NCBI GenBank assembly: GCA_036961445.1
Contig: JBALVO010000003.1
Span: 1 to 64,000 of the forward strand
Origin: JBALVO01 sp036961445
Lineage (GTDB): Bacteria > Pseudomonadota > Gammaproteobacteria > Pseudomonadales > Halieaceae
DNA length: 64,000 bases
Reading direction: 5' to 3'
Each line of letters opens with the position of its first letter. Positions within the stretch are counted from its first letter, which is position 1. Below the pieces are notes generated by a model. It was not told where the DNA came from. It saw only the letters and a program-made list of their open reading frames with translations, and ran no database searches. Shown here piece after piece: positions 52,812 through 61,634 of the stretch. A program made the position numbers and the translations under genes.

Positions 52812-53519
52812 TCAGGCAGCGCTATCAATCGGCGCATCGATAGATTTCAACCGCGTCAACACACTGTCCACATGCAGGGCTTCTTGATCTTGCCCCAGCG
52901 CCTTCATTTCGCGATCTACCGGGTCGCCATCGATACGATCAATAGCTTCACTCATACCCGCTTCAGTATTGTCTGATGCAGCTACCGCGCCGCTAATGCC
53001 TGCTCGGGTAGCGCGTAGTGTCGCCAAATGACCTGCCACCGTTTCGTGGTAATTGTAAGTCATCGAAGGTCCGGCCCTGGCAACGTCGCTTGCAAGAATC
53101 CTCACCTCCCGACGATGCTCCCTGATTTCCGTCAACAAGTTGCGCAGTATCAATTCCTCGGTACTGACCCGTTGCGTTACCTCTAGATGACGGCTTTGCA
53201 AGGCCGTTAAATGCGCCTCATTGGCGGCTATATCGCGTGCAGCCAGCAGCAGAATTTGCTCAGTGCGCTGCTGTGGGGCTAACGTTGCTATCTGTCGCTC
53301 CCGCGATGCTACCCGAAGTTGTACAGCGCTTATTTCGCGCTCAATATCTTTGCGTGTAGCGATAATAGCGGCCAGGGCGTTGCGGCGCCTGAGCAACAGG
53401 TTTTCCGCATCGATAACCTCTTGGCGATAAATGCGAATCGCATTGGCGTCGGTGATTTGCTGCGCTGTTTCGCGGGCGCCAGCCCGCAGCAGTGTATTCA
53501 GTTTTCGAAAAATGCTCAT
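52812..53519 (-). CDS. PspA/IM30 family coiled-coil protein
   Basis: The product has 235 residues. Residues 1-170 are almost entirely helical and charged, with the PspA opening SIFRKLNTLLRAGARETAQQ and long heptad-like helices. The C-terminal third is less ordered and rich in Ala and Asp. PspA-type ESCRT-III-like proteins bind stressed membranes. No pspF, pspB or pspC is nearby, so this is a divergent, stand-alone type. ATG 53519 is chosen because AGGAGGT lies 7-8 bases upstream; a GTG three codons earlier overlaps that site. It follows the YiaAB-like gene by 12 bases. Confidence 0.75.
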   Translation of the reverse strand: MSIFRKLNTLLRAGARETAQQITDANAIRIYRQEVIDAENLLLRRRNALAAIIATRKDIEREISAVQLRVASRERQIATLAPQQRTEQILLLAARDIAANEAHLTALQSRHLEVTQRVSTEELILRNLLTEIREHRREVRILASDVARAGPSMTYNYHETVAGHLATLRATRAGISGAVAASDNTEAGMSEAIDRIDGDPVDREMKALGQDQEALHVDSVLTRLKSIDAPIDSAA

Positions 53520-53531
53520 CGTAGTCACCTC

Positions 53532-53807
53532 CTATTCTATGTCCATATCGCGAATTATTTTGGATGTGCGCGCTTCGCTGATCTTGTTGTGCAGGCGATC
53601 AGATTCGTGCCCGTCACGGACTGTTTTTGACATGGTAATGGTGGCGAACACCAGGAACAGGGAGCTGATCAGGAAGTAACCCTTGATCACCAGTTCACCG
53701 GGTAACAGGTAAATACCTATCCCTGTAGCTGCAATGGCGATGGCAAAAGAAACCTTGACGAAAAAATCCCAGGCTGAGGAACTGCTATTCAATTCATATT
53801 GCTCCAC
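53532..53807 (-). CDS. YiaA/YiaB-type two-helix inner-membrane protein
   Basis: The product has 91 residues and two membrane helices (about 12-35 and 41-62). The family-like run KGYFLISSLFLVFATITMSK, followed by TVRD, matches the YiaAB two-helix domain. GTG 53807 is chosen because AAGGAGG lies 8 bases in front; a TTG 45 bases further upstream has no ribosome site. It is transcribed ahead of the PspA-like gene, so the small membrane protein may be its membrane partner (inference). Confidence 0.75.
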   Translation of the reverse strand: MEQYELNSSSSAWDFFVKVSFAIAIAATGIGIYLLPGELVIKGYFLISSLFLVFATITMSKTVRDGHESDRLHNKISEARTSKIIRDMDIE

Positions 53808-53882
53808 GTCGAATACCTCCTTTGGTGTGTGTCGACGTGGAGAAGTATTCAAGCAGGCGATGAAGGGCGCAACAACAACGCT

Positions 53883-53905
53883 AAAAGGCCCGTAGCGTGA
53901 GCCTT
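53883..53905 (-). terminator. Possible terminator after the HTH regulator gene
   Basis: On the minus strand AAGGCTC pairs with GGGCCTT (one T-G pair) around a 7-base loop and ends in a short TTTT. It lies 39 bases beyond the HTH gene stop. The T-run is short, so termination may be partial. Confidence 0.38.
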
Positions 53906-53943
53906 GTGGTATCAGGTGGCGCTACTAACGCGCCTTTGGCGTC

Positions 53944-54681
53944 TCAGGGATCCTGGCGCAAGGCCGCAAATCCTTTGTAGCGCCAATCGCGCAGGGCCAG
54001 TACGACGGTATAGCCGTGTCGCTTGGCAAATGGTTTGGCCGCATCTTCACGATTGAGCAAGTCGAACTCCCTGGCCAGGCGCTGCATTTTCTGGCGAAAC
54101 TCAGCGTTGGATGCAGCCGCCAGCATGCCGTTGAGTACGAGCAATTCGTGATCTTCCTGGTCGAATTGTGTGGCGAAAAAATCCTGTTGAATAGCCTGTA
54201 GGAACACCTGCTCAATCGGCCCGTTGGGCAGCCAGCCAAAGTTAGGCGATACCAGAAGCTTGATGCGATTGTTGGGCTGTAGTTCGATAATCCGCAGGCG
54301 ATCGAGCTTCGCCAGCATCTGTACCAGTTCATGTTGTTCAAAAACGTAGTACTCGAGTATATGCTCGAAATGCCATCGATTAAGTACACATACGGTGACC
54401 ACCAGCAAACCGATGTTGCTGGCAATTTCACGTTCCTGGTCAGGTGTTAGCGCCTGCAGTCGACCGTGGCGCTGCTCCATCAGCTTTACCAGTTCGGCGA
54501 TATCGATGCCACAGAGGGTGCATATCCGGTCCACCTCCGCCAGGGTGAACTCCTGGCGCGAGAATTTTCGTTTCACCGAAGATTCAGATAGTCCCAGGCC
54601 ACCGGCTACCGAGGCGTACGTCATGCGGGAGGATTTGAGCGCCCCCTTGAGAGCCTCGATCAAAGCTGCCACTTGCGCCAT
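53944..54681 (-). CDS. XRE-like helix-turn-helix transcriptional regulator
   Basis: The product has 245 residues. Residues 5-65 form a Cro/CI-type helix-turn-helix (MTYASVAGGLGLSESSVKRKFSRQEFTLAE segment). The rest is a long helical region of about 180 residues with no recognised ligand-binding fold. It diverges from the LplT-PlsC-AMP gene with 136 bases between the start codons. It probably controls that gene or itself. A pair of 22-base-spaced repeats in the spacer is a candidate operator. Confidence 0.82.
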   Translation of the reverse strand: MAQVAALIEALKGALKSSRMTYASVAGGLGLSESSVKRKFSRQEFTLAEVDRICTLCGIDIAELVKLMEQRHGRLQALTPDQEREIASNIGLLVVTVCVLNRWHFEHILEYYVFEQHELVQMLAKLDRLRIIELQPNNRIKLLVSPNFGWLPNGPIEQVFLQAIQQDFFATQFDQEDHELLVLNGMLAAASNAEFRQKMQRLAREFDLLNREDAAKPFAKRHGYTVVLALRDWRYKGFAALRQDP

Positions 54682-54698
54682 CTTGCTACCTTAAGTTG

Positions 54699-54727
54699 CA
54701 AAAGTATCGAAATATAATACCAAAAGT
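54699..54727. promoter_or_regulatory. Candidate operator: CAAAAGT direct repeats
   Basis: CAAAAGT occurs at 54699-54705 and 54721-54727, 22 bases (about two helical turns) apart, in the AT-rich spacer between the divergent HTH regulator and the LplT-PlsC gene. It overlaps the likely promoter zone of the regulator. Confidence 0.3.
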
Positions 54728-54728
54728 C

Positions 54729-54757
54729 TTGGAGAGCTTTACGAATATTTATATAGT
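54729..54757 (+). promoter_or_regulatory. Putative promoter of the LplT-PlsC-AMP gene
   Basis: TTGGAG (54729-54734) and TATAGT (54752-54757) are separated by 17 bases, about 60 bases before ATG 54818. The -10 is strong and the -35 modest. The direct-repeat candidate operator ends just before the -35. Confidence 0.38.
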
Positions 54758-54817
54758 AGTCATTGCCAAGCCCCGCAGGTAGCCTGTCGGGTATCTAAAG
54801 CGGGCGTGGAGATCCAC

Positions 54818-57800
54818 ATGAGTCATAGCAAGAAAGGGTTTATGCCCTACATCATCGTGGTATTTCTCAACGCGTTTGTGGATTTGGGACACAAGATTGT
54901 CATCCAGAATGCCATCTTTAAATCCTATGATGGCCAGGAGCAGGTGGTGCTCACCGCCATCATTAACGGTCTTATTTTGTTGCCGTTTATTCTGCTATTT
55001 TCACCCTCTGGCTTTTTGGCAGACAAGTTTGCCAAGCATCGTATCATTCGCCACTCCGCTTTTTTTGCCGTGCTCGCCACGCTGTTGATTACTGTCTCCT
55101 ACTACCAGGGCTGGTTCTGGATGGCTTTCGCACTGACGTTTGCACTGGCGGTGCAAAGTGCTATCTACAGCCCTGCGAAATATGGCTATATCAAGGAGCT
55201 GGTGGGCAGCGAACAGCTGGCGTCTGCCAATGGCGTTGTTCAGGCAGTGACGATTTCCGGCATCCTGCTGGGCACGTTTGTGTTTTCTATTTTATTCGAG
55301 GGGTTGTTGCCGGAAGCCGGCACCACCAGTACCAGTGAAACCATGTCTTATATCGCGCCTATCGGTTGGGTCCTGGTCGCCCTGGCTACCATCGAATGGC
55401 TCTCAACCGCATTTTTGCCCGACAAGAAGCAGGGCGAGAGTGACGCGGTCTTCAGGGCTGCACCCTATTTGAAGCTACAATACTTGCGTAAGAACCTGGC
55501 GGTGTTGGGGGAAAATAATGCTATCTGGCTGTCCATTATCGGCCTGGCAACTTTTTGGGCGATATCACAAGTAATGCTCGCCGCATTCCCGGCGTTTGCC
55601 AAGGATTCCTTACAAATCACCAATACCATCGTCATTCAAGGCGTGTTGGCCTGCTCTGGTATAGGTATTGTTTTGGGTTCCTTGATAGCGGGTAAGGCAT
55701 CCAGGAATTACATAGAAACCGGCTTGATACCGGTGGGGGCATTGGGTATCGCAGTGGGCATCGCCGTACTACCCGGGCTCAGTAGCGCTATAAGTATGGG
55801 TGTTGTCTTCACGCTGGTTGGAGTTATGGGCGGTATATTTATTGTGCCGCTCAACGCGCTCATTCAATTCCAGGCCAAAAAGGAGCAACTGGGTACTGTG
55901 CTGGCGGGTAACAACTGGATACAGAACGTTGCCATGATGACCGCCCTAACGTTTACCGTTGTCTTCGCGATGGCCGGCATAGATAGCGTGGGCCTGTTTT
56001 ATATTCTCACCGTGGTGGCAATTATCGGCACCGGATATACCGTGCGTAAGCTGCCGCATTCACTGGTACGCATACTGGTGACAATAATTCTGCAACGCCG
56101 TTATCGGGTCGAGGTTATTGGCTTTGACAATATACCCCGAGACGGGGCTACCTTAATGCTGGGTAATCATATCTCCTGGATAGATTGGGCTCTGGTGCAG
56201 ATTGCCTGTCCGCGCCCGATTCGTTTTGTCATGTTTAAAGGCATTTATGATCTTTGGTATCTGAAACCATTGTTCAAAGCATTTGGCGTGGTGCCAATCG
56301 CCGCCGGCCAGAGTGAGGCGAGCCTCGCTACGATAAGTCAGCTGCTTAAGAAAGGTGAGTGTGTTTGCCTGTTCCCGGAGGGCGTTATCAGTCGCAACGG
56401 ACATCTGGGCAAGTTCCACAGTGGCTACGAACGCGCGCTGGAAGGTGTAGAGGAAGGCGTGATAGTGCCTTTTTACCTGCGCGGATTATGGGGCAGCAGC
56501 TTGTCTCGTGCCGATGAAGGATTGCGTAACGCGCGCACGCCGGATATCCGCAGGGACCTGATTGTGGCCTTTGGTCCACAGTTGCCATTAAACACCAAGA
56601 CAAAAGAGCTCAAGCAAAAAGTTTTCGATCTGTCTATCACCGCCTGGCAGTCGTACTCCGGACAACTGGATCCCATTCCCCTGGCCTGGCTGCGCAAGGC
56701 CAGGCGTCATCCTGGTAATAAGTGTATTGCTGACAGCACCGGCGGCAGCTTGACGCAACGACAAATGGTGGCAGAGGTCATCACCCTGGGTCGGGCCATG
56801 AGCTTATCGGGTAAACCACAGCATGTTGGCGTGCTGCTGCCAGCCGGCAGTGCCGCAGCGATTGCTACCTTGGCAATTACCCTGCATGCCAAAGTGGTCG
56901 TCCCCCTGAACTACACTGCGGATCCCACCAGATTCAGGGCGGCGATTGAAACCACGTCGCTGCAGCAGGTAGTCACATCCAGGCAATTTCAGCAGGTATT
57001 GGCGGAGCAGGGTATTGACCTGGATGCACTGCTGGAGGGGGTCGAGATATGCTACCTGGAAGATTTGAGGCAGAGCATACGTCCCTGGCGCAGGGCGCTC
57101 GCCAAGATACAATTCGCTATTTTGCCTGCTCGCTGGTTGTACCGCTTGCATGGTCATAAGGTGGACAAAGATCAGCCTGCAGCGATTTTGTTCAGCCGTG
57201 GCGTTGACGGTTCGCAGGATGCTGTGGTTCTGTCTCATCGCAATATCATGTCCAATGCCAAGCAAATATCTGACGTGCTGAACACCCGTGTTGACGACGT
57301 GATCATGTGCAGCCTGCCGCCGTGTCATCCTTTTGGATTTACCGTCACCACCATGATGCCTTTGGTCGAAGGCATTCCTATGGCCTGCCATCCTGATCCA
57401 CTTGATTCTTTGGGTATAGCCAAGGCGCTAGCCAGAAGCAACGCAACAATTTTATTTGCCACACCGGGTGTGTTGCAGCTGTATGCCAGCAATACACAGG
57501 TGCAGCCTTTGATGTTGGAGCCGCTGCGGGTGGTGGTAACGGGTGCGGAGCGCTTATCGGAGCAAGTGCGCCGTGATTTCGAACTCAAATTTGGCAAGCG
57601 CATCTACGAGGGATACGGGGCGACTGAAACAGCCCCGGTGGCCACAGTGAACATTCCCGACGCCATGGACACCAGTGACTGGAAAGTACAACAGGGGAAT
57701 ATTCCCGGGACAGTGGGAATGCCGCTGCCGGGTACCAGTGTCCGTGTTGTAGACCCACAAACGTTAGAGCAATTACCGCTGGGCGAAGATGGACTAATTC

Positions 57801-57964
57801 TCATCTCCGGCAGTCAGGTCATGCTGGGATACCTCGATGATCCGCAGGGCACCGCAAGTGCCATTTCCGAAGTTGATGGCACTCGTTGGTTTCACAGTGC
57901 AGACAGGGGGCACCTAACACAGGAGGGTTTCCTGGTGATTGTGGATTCGGAGGTTGCTGCTTGA
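54818..57964 (+). CDS. LplT-PlsC-AMP-binding fusion (lysophospholipid transport/acylation), degenerate third domain
   Basis: The product has 1048 residues. Residues 1-410 are an MFS domain like LplT, the lysophospholipid flippase. Residues 430-620 are a PlsC acyltransferase with GNHISWID (His451, Asp456) and FPEGVISRNG (Glu521). Residues 650-1048 are an AMP-binding domain related to Aas acyl-ACP synthetase. In this third domain the phosphate loop reads FSRGVDGSQDAV (792-803) where the family has a Ser/Thr/Gly-rich loop ending in Pro-Lys-Gly. The chain stops shortly after SADRGHL, about 90-100 residues before the family end, so the C-terminal subdomain with its catalytic Lys is missing. GYGATETAP at 932 is intact. 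ATG 54818 has GGAG 6 bases upstream. Confidence 0.88.
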   Translation: MSHSKKGFMPYIIVVFLNAFVDLGHKIVIQNAIFKSYDGQEQVVLTAIINGLILLPFILLFSPSGFLADKFAKHRIIRHSAFFAVLATLLITVSYYQGWFWMAFALTFALAVQSAIYSPAKYGYIKELVGSEQLASANGVVQAVTISGILLGTFVFSILFEGLLPEAGTTSTSETMSYIAPIGWVLVALATIEWLSTAFLPDKKQGESDAVFRAAPYLKLQYLRKNLAVLGENNAIWLSIIGLATFWAISQVMLAAFPAFAKDSLQITNTIVIQGVLACSGIGIVLGSLIAGKASRNYIETGLIPVGALGIAVGIAVLPGLSSAISMGVVFTLVGVMGGIFIVPLNALIQFQAKKEQLGTVLAGNNWIQNVAMMTALTFTVVFAMAGIDSVGLFYILTVVAIIGTGYTVRKLPHSLVRILVTIILQRRYRVEVIGFDNIPRDGATLMLGNHISWIDWALVQIACPRPIRFVMFKGIYDLWYLKPLFKAFGVVPIAAGQSEASLATISQLLKKGECVCLFPEGVISRNGHLGKFHSGYERALEGVEEGVIVPFYLRGLWGSSLSRADEGLRNARTPDIRRDLIVAFGPQLPLNTKTKELKQKVFDLSITAWQSYSGQLDPIPLAWLRKARRHPGNKCIADSTGGSLTQRQMVAEVITLGRAMSLSGKPQHVGVLLPAGSAAAIATLAITLHAKVVVPLNYTADPTRFRAAIETTSLQQVVTSRQFQQVLAEQGIDLDALLEGVEICYLEDLRQSIRPWRRALAKIQFAILPARWLYRLHGHKVDKDQPAAILFSRGVDGSQDAVVLSHRNIMSNAKQISDVLNTRVDDVIMCSLPPCHPFGFTVTTMMPLVEGIPMACHPDPLDSLGIAKALARSNATILFATPGVLQLYASNTQVQPLMLEPLRVVVTGAERLSEQVRRDFELKFGKRIYEGYGATETAPVATVNIPDAMDTSDWKVQQGNIPGTVGMPLPGTSVRVVDPQTLEQLPLGEDGLILISGSQVMLGYLDDPQGTASAISEVDGTRWFHSADRGHLTQEGFLVIVDSEVAA

Positions 57965-58096
57965 GAACCGGTCAGGCTCTGGCAGTGACAAATTCGTCGC
58001 CGCGGCTGTGCTCAATTGCGAAATTCAGGCTAATTCGTTGAAACGCGTCCCTTAAAAACGTTAAAGTGACGCGCCCAGGCGCCCAAGGAACACAAC

Positions 58097-58729
58097 GTGA
58101 CCAGATATCTCACCCTGCTTGTCTTTTTTATCTACGGTTTGCCGGCAATGGCAACCGACGTCACGATTCTCGGCGGTTACCAGTTTAATGCCGATTTTGA
58201 GATAAACACATTCGATCAACAGCCGCCTGAAGTAGACGGCAGTGCAGGTACACCGGGAGATGATGTAGAGCTGGACGATAGTGCCGCCTTCGGACTCGCC
58301 GTCGATTTTGTGTTTAAAGAGAATCAGAACCAGCGAATCGGCTTTTACGTGAGCCATGCGCAAACCGAGTTTCAGGACAACGCAGGTCTTGCCAATCGGG
58401 ATATGGACATCACACATGTCCATTTCACGGCAATGAGCTATTACCCGGATGGTAGGCTCGAACCCTTTGTCATGGCGGGCGTGGGCGCGGGGTTTTTTAA
58501 CCCTAAAGACTCTACGCTAAAGGATGTCACCAAATTTTCAGCCCAGATCGGCGCTGGAACCAACTATAAAATCACTGAGTACCTGCTACTGCGCTTTGAT
58601 GTGCGCTGGTTGCCCACATTCTTCAATGGCAGCAGCTCAGGCTTTTGTAGTGGGGGATGCACCATCCGGCTCAGCTCTGACACTTACAGTCAGGTCCAGG
58701 CTAATGCGGGTCTGATGTTTCGTTTCTAG
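58097..58729 (+). CDS. Outer-membrane beta-barrel protein (8-strand, OmpW/OmpA-barrel type)
   Basis: The product has 210 residues. A signal peptide covers residues 1-18 (cleavage after AMA). Alternating amphipathic strands follow, such as FGLAVDFVFKE, RIGFYVSHAQT, LEPFVMAGVGAGFF, FSAQIGAGTNYKI and LLLRFDVRWLPTFF, and the chain ends in aromatic Phe as outer-membrane barrels do. Substrate and family cannot be named with confidence. GTG 58097 has CAAGGA 8 bases upstream. Another exported protein gene follows 74 bases later. Confidence 0.75.
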   Translation: MTRYLTLLVFFIYGLPAMATDVTILGGYQFNADFEINTFDQQPPEVDGSAGTPGDDVELDDSAAFGLAVDFVFKENQNQRIGFYVSHAQTEFQDNAGLANRDMDITHVHFTAMSYYPDGRLEPFVMAGVGAGFFNPKDSTLKDVTKFSAQIGAGTNYKITEYLLLRFDVRWLPTFFNGSSSGFCSGGCTIRLSSDTYSQVQANAGLMFRF

Positions 58730-58803
58730 TTGGACAACCCCCTTGGAATCGACCATAAATTGGAGGATACTTTCAGGATAAGCTGCTACACGAGTGTATA
58801 GCC

Positions 58804-59298
58804 ATGCCCAGGCTCAATCTCTTCATTGTTATTCCATTGGTATTTCTGATGTGGTCCAGCGCAGCCACGGCTTTCAGGGTCTGCGATGCCAGCAATAGCT
58901 ATGCTTACTCTGCGACAACCCAATACTCGGTAGGCGAGATCGCTTTCGACCGGGAAAACGGGCTGGCGAGCGGCACAGAGACTACCTATAACTATTCAAA
59001 TCGAGAGCAAGAAGGCTTCTCGCAATGCCACGTAACCTATGAGCTCTCGGGCATGTTTGAGCCTGGTAGCGGCACACTCATACTGGAAGCGCAGCGCACC
59101 AATCAAAGCGATACCTGCCCGGAAGAGCTAATCTCCTTTGAGTATCCGAGCACCAGGCAGTATGTGTGGCAACTGGAGTTCAAGGAGGATAAGACGTTCC
59201 AGGTGCTATTGGCCGACAGCGGAGAAATTATGGCCAGTGGCGAGTGGGATACGGGCAAAACCACCTACAGAACCGATGAAACGTGCACTATTTTTTAA
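58804..59298 (+). CDS. Exported protein of unknown function
   Basis: The product has 164 residues with a signal peptide of about 23 residues (cleavage after ATA). The mature part has four cysteines, at RVCDA, SQCHV, DTCPE and near the end ETCTIF, which could form two periplasmic disulfides. The strand-rich pattern (GSGTLILEAQRT, YVWQLEFKEDKTFQVLLADS) suggests a small beta-fold. I recognise no family. It follows the outer-membrane barrel gene and may be co-expressed. Confidence 0.62.
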   Translation: MPRLNLFIVIPLVFLMWSSAATAFRVCDASNSYAYSATTQYSVGEIAFDRENGLASGTETTYNYSNREQEGFSQCHVTYELSGMFEPGSGTLILEAQRTNQSDTCPEELISFEYPSTRQYVWQLEFKEDKTFQVLLADSGEIMASGEWDTGKTTYRTDETCTIF

Positions 59299-59364
59299 CC
59301 ATTAGCCGGTCGCTTGTTGCGGCTGACCTAGGCTGACCACTTTTGTCGGCCAGGAATTGCCCCT

Positions 59365-60634
59365 TCAAAGTGACCTTGCTTGTGCCAACAACCGCGATAG
59401 CGCCAAGGTACAAAGCATCCCCGCCGCGCAGATAGCCGCAAGCAGTAAAAAATAGTGTTGGAAACCAATGATACCGGGGTTGGCATCGAGTATTCGTCCC
59501 GTGATCGCCGCGAAGAATATGTCAGGAGTAAATCCCAGCACCGAAATGAGACCGACTGCGCTGCCGGTGATGCGTTTGTCCAGCTTGGCTTCTTCTATCA
59601 AGCTGAAGTAAATACCGCGTAGGGCATAGACGGCAATGAAAGTGACCAACAGATTAGCCAAAAGCAGCCTGGTCGCTACCAGCGTTGTGAAGTTCTGGCT
59701 CATGGCAAAGAACGCGATGCCGGCAATGCAGAACAGCAGTGTTACCAATTTGCTCGCTCGCCACCGATCTGCCCAGAGGCCAGCTGCAATGGCGGCCACC
59801 GGACGCGTATAACTGGCATAGGTATTCAGTTTCGCCGCCTGCAGTTGATCCATATCCAGTACTTGCACCGCATACACACCATAATTATCCAGCGCTTTGT
59901 AACCACAGTAGGCGCAAATCACCACCCCCGCCTGCAACCAGGCCCTTGGCTCTGATAACACCCAGCGCCAGTGCGGGCGCTCCGGCGTATTTAGCGGAGA
60001 AAGTTGTGCGGTGCCGGTAGGCAAAGTGAACCAAATGATAGCGGCGGATAGTAGGCTCACGCTACTGTAAAACAAAATCACTGATTGCAGCGCCTGTAGA
60101 TTGTTACCAGTGCTGGTGGCGCGTTCACTGAGAATGATCAGTGCTACCGTGGCAAATACACTGGCGACGAAACCTCGGCCGCCGTCGAGCACCCCAAAGG
60201 CCAGGCCTTGCGTTTGTTCGCCACCCCAGTCCCGGGTTGCCTTGATCAAGGCTGCCCAAAACAACAAAATGCTGGTTAGCCCCCAGTAAGCGAACAACAG
60301 GTAGAGACCGATGAGGTTCGGCACTGAATACAGATAAAAGCCGCCCAGGGCGGTGGCCACCAGAGACAGCGTGATCAGCGAGCGTGCTTCAAAACGATCG
60401 GCAATGGCTCCGCCGGGAAAATAGGCCAATAGCGCGACTACGCCGTAGACAGCAAATATATCTCCCAGTTGTGTGTTGCTCAGCTGAAACACGTCCAGCA
60501 AAGTAGGCCGAAAAAAACGCGGGATATGAAAGGGCAGGCTAAAAATGACCTCGCCGGCAAGTATCAGCGCCAGCAGGGTGCTGTAGCGTTTTACTAAAGG
60601 TTCAGTTATAGCCGCCCCCTGACAACACTCCCAT
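59365..60634 (-). CDS. MFS transporter downstream of egtD, apparent one-base frameshift
   Basis: The main open frame (59365-60501, 378 residues from TTG) gives a major-facilitator protein lacking the start of helix 1. Upstream the same frame continues, without a canonical start, through LALILAGEVIFSLPFHIPRF, a typical first helix, back to 60633. An ATG at 60634, overlapping the egtD stop as TAATG, lies one base out of frame. If the C5 run at 60615-60619 (G5 on the coding strand) had four bases, the gene would read from this ATG (MGVLSGAAITEPLVKRY) through all 422 residues. The cause is a real frameshift or a homopolymer error. Position after egtB-egtD suggests transport of a thiol-histidine or its precursor. 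Substrate is unknown. Confidence 0.8.
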
Positions 60635-61608
60635 TACGCTACGCTCAGGTAGTGAACACTGAATAAATTTTCGTCGTCCAGCCAGCTTTGTTGCAGCTTA
60701 AAGCCCGCTGCACTGCTTAAGGCGGTAAAGCTCTCCAGGCTGTATTTGTAGGAGTTCTCGGTATGCAGGGTCTCACCCTTGAAAAAGTCTATGGAACTGC
60801 CGTTGACCTTGACCGTCTGGGCCTCCTTACTCACCAGGTGCATTTCGATGCGCTGGAGTTCCTGGTTATAAAAGGCCCGATGAGAAAAGTCCTGGGACCT
60901 GAATTCGGCGTCTACCAGTTTGTTCATGGAGTTGAGAATGTTGAGGTTGAACTCGGCGGTCACACCTTTGGAGTCGTTATAGGCGGCATGCAGCAAATTC
61001 TCTGACTTATGTAAATCTACGCCAATCAGTATGCCGCCGTCAGCGCCTATCCATTGACGCAGGTTGGACAAAAACAGCTGAGCATCCTTCGGTTCCATAT
61101 TGCCAATAGTGGAACCGGGGTAGAAAATCACGCGCCTGCCCTGAGGAATTTTTGCGTTGGTATGCCACTGTTCAGCGAAATCTGCGCAAATGGCATGAAT
61201 GTTTAACCAGGGAAACTCGCGCCCCAGTTTTACCGCCGATTCGAACAAAAAATCAGCTGAAATATCCAGCGGGACGTAAGCCGCGGGACGCAGCGTATCC
61301 AGCACCAGTCTGACCTTTTCACAGCTGCCGCTGCCGGGTTCTATTAGCACGCAGTTGCTGCCGCAGCGCTGGGCTATTTCTGTCGCATGCTCACTGAGAA
61401 TGGCCATCTCCGTGCGGGTGGGGTAGTACTCTGGCAGTTGGGTGATTTGCTCAAATAATTCAGAGCCCGGGGCATCGTAAAAGTATTTGGGATTGATCTG
61501 TTTCTGCTGGCGTCGCAGTCCAGCCAGCAGCTCAGCGCGGCTGTCACTGCGAGCGGGGTGCTGGTCGTCAAAGAATACATTATCTATTGATTGCGATGTT
61601 GCGGGCAT
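60634..61608 (-). CDS. egtD: L-histidine N-alpha-methyltransferase EgtD
   Basis: The product is a 324-residue SAM enzyme that trimethylates histidine to hercynine. Family motifs are YYPTRTEMAIL, LIEPGSGSCEKVRLVLDTL (SAM loop), PLDISADFL, FYPGSTIGNMEP and HKSENLLHAAYNDSKGVTA, all at normal spacing. GAGAGGAA lies before the ATG. It begins 26 bases after egtB. This gives the first step of ergothioneine synthesis. Confidence 0.94.
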   Translation of the reverse strand: MPATSQSIDNVFFDDQHPARSDSRAELLAGLRRQQKQINPKYFYDAPGSELFEQITQLPEYYPTRTEMAILSEHATEIAQRCGSNCVLIEPGSGSCEKVRLVLDTLRPAAYVPLDISADFLFESAVKLGREFPWLNIHAICADFAEQWHTNAKIPQGRRVIFYPGSTIGNMEPKDAQLFLSNLRQWIGADGGILIGVDLHKSENLLHAAYNDSKGVTAEFNLNILNSMNKLVDAEFRSQDFSHRAFYNQELQRIEMHLVSKEAQTVKVNGSSIDFFKGETLHTENSYKYSLESFTALSSAAGFKLQQSWLDDENLFSVHYLSVA

Positions 61609-61634
61609 TATTTCCTCTCTTGTTTGAAGGCTTC

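Noticed and set aside
58061..58423. Minus-strand open frame opposite the outer-membrane barrel gene
   Set aside because: The plus-strand frame has a signal peptide, barrel strands and a terminal Phe; the antisense frame has nothing comparable.
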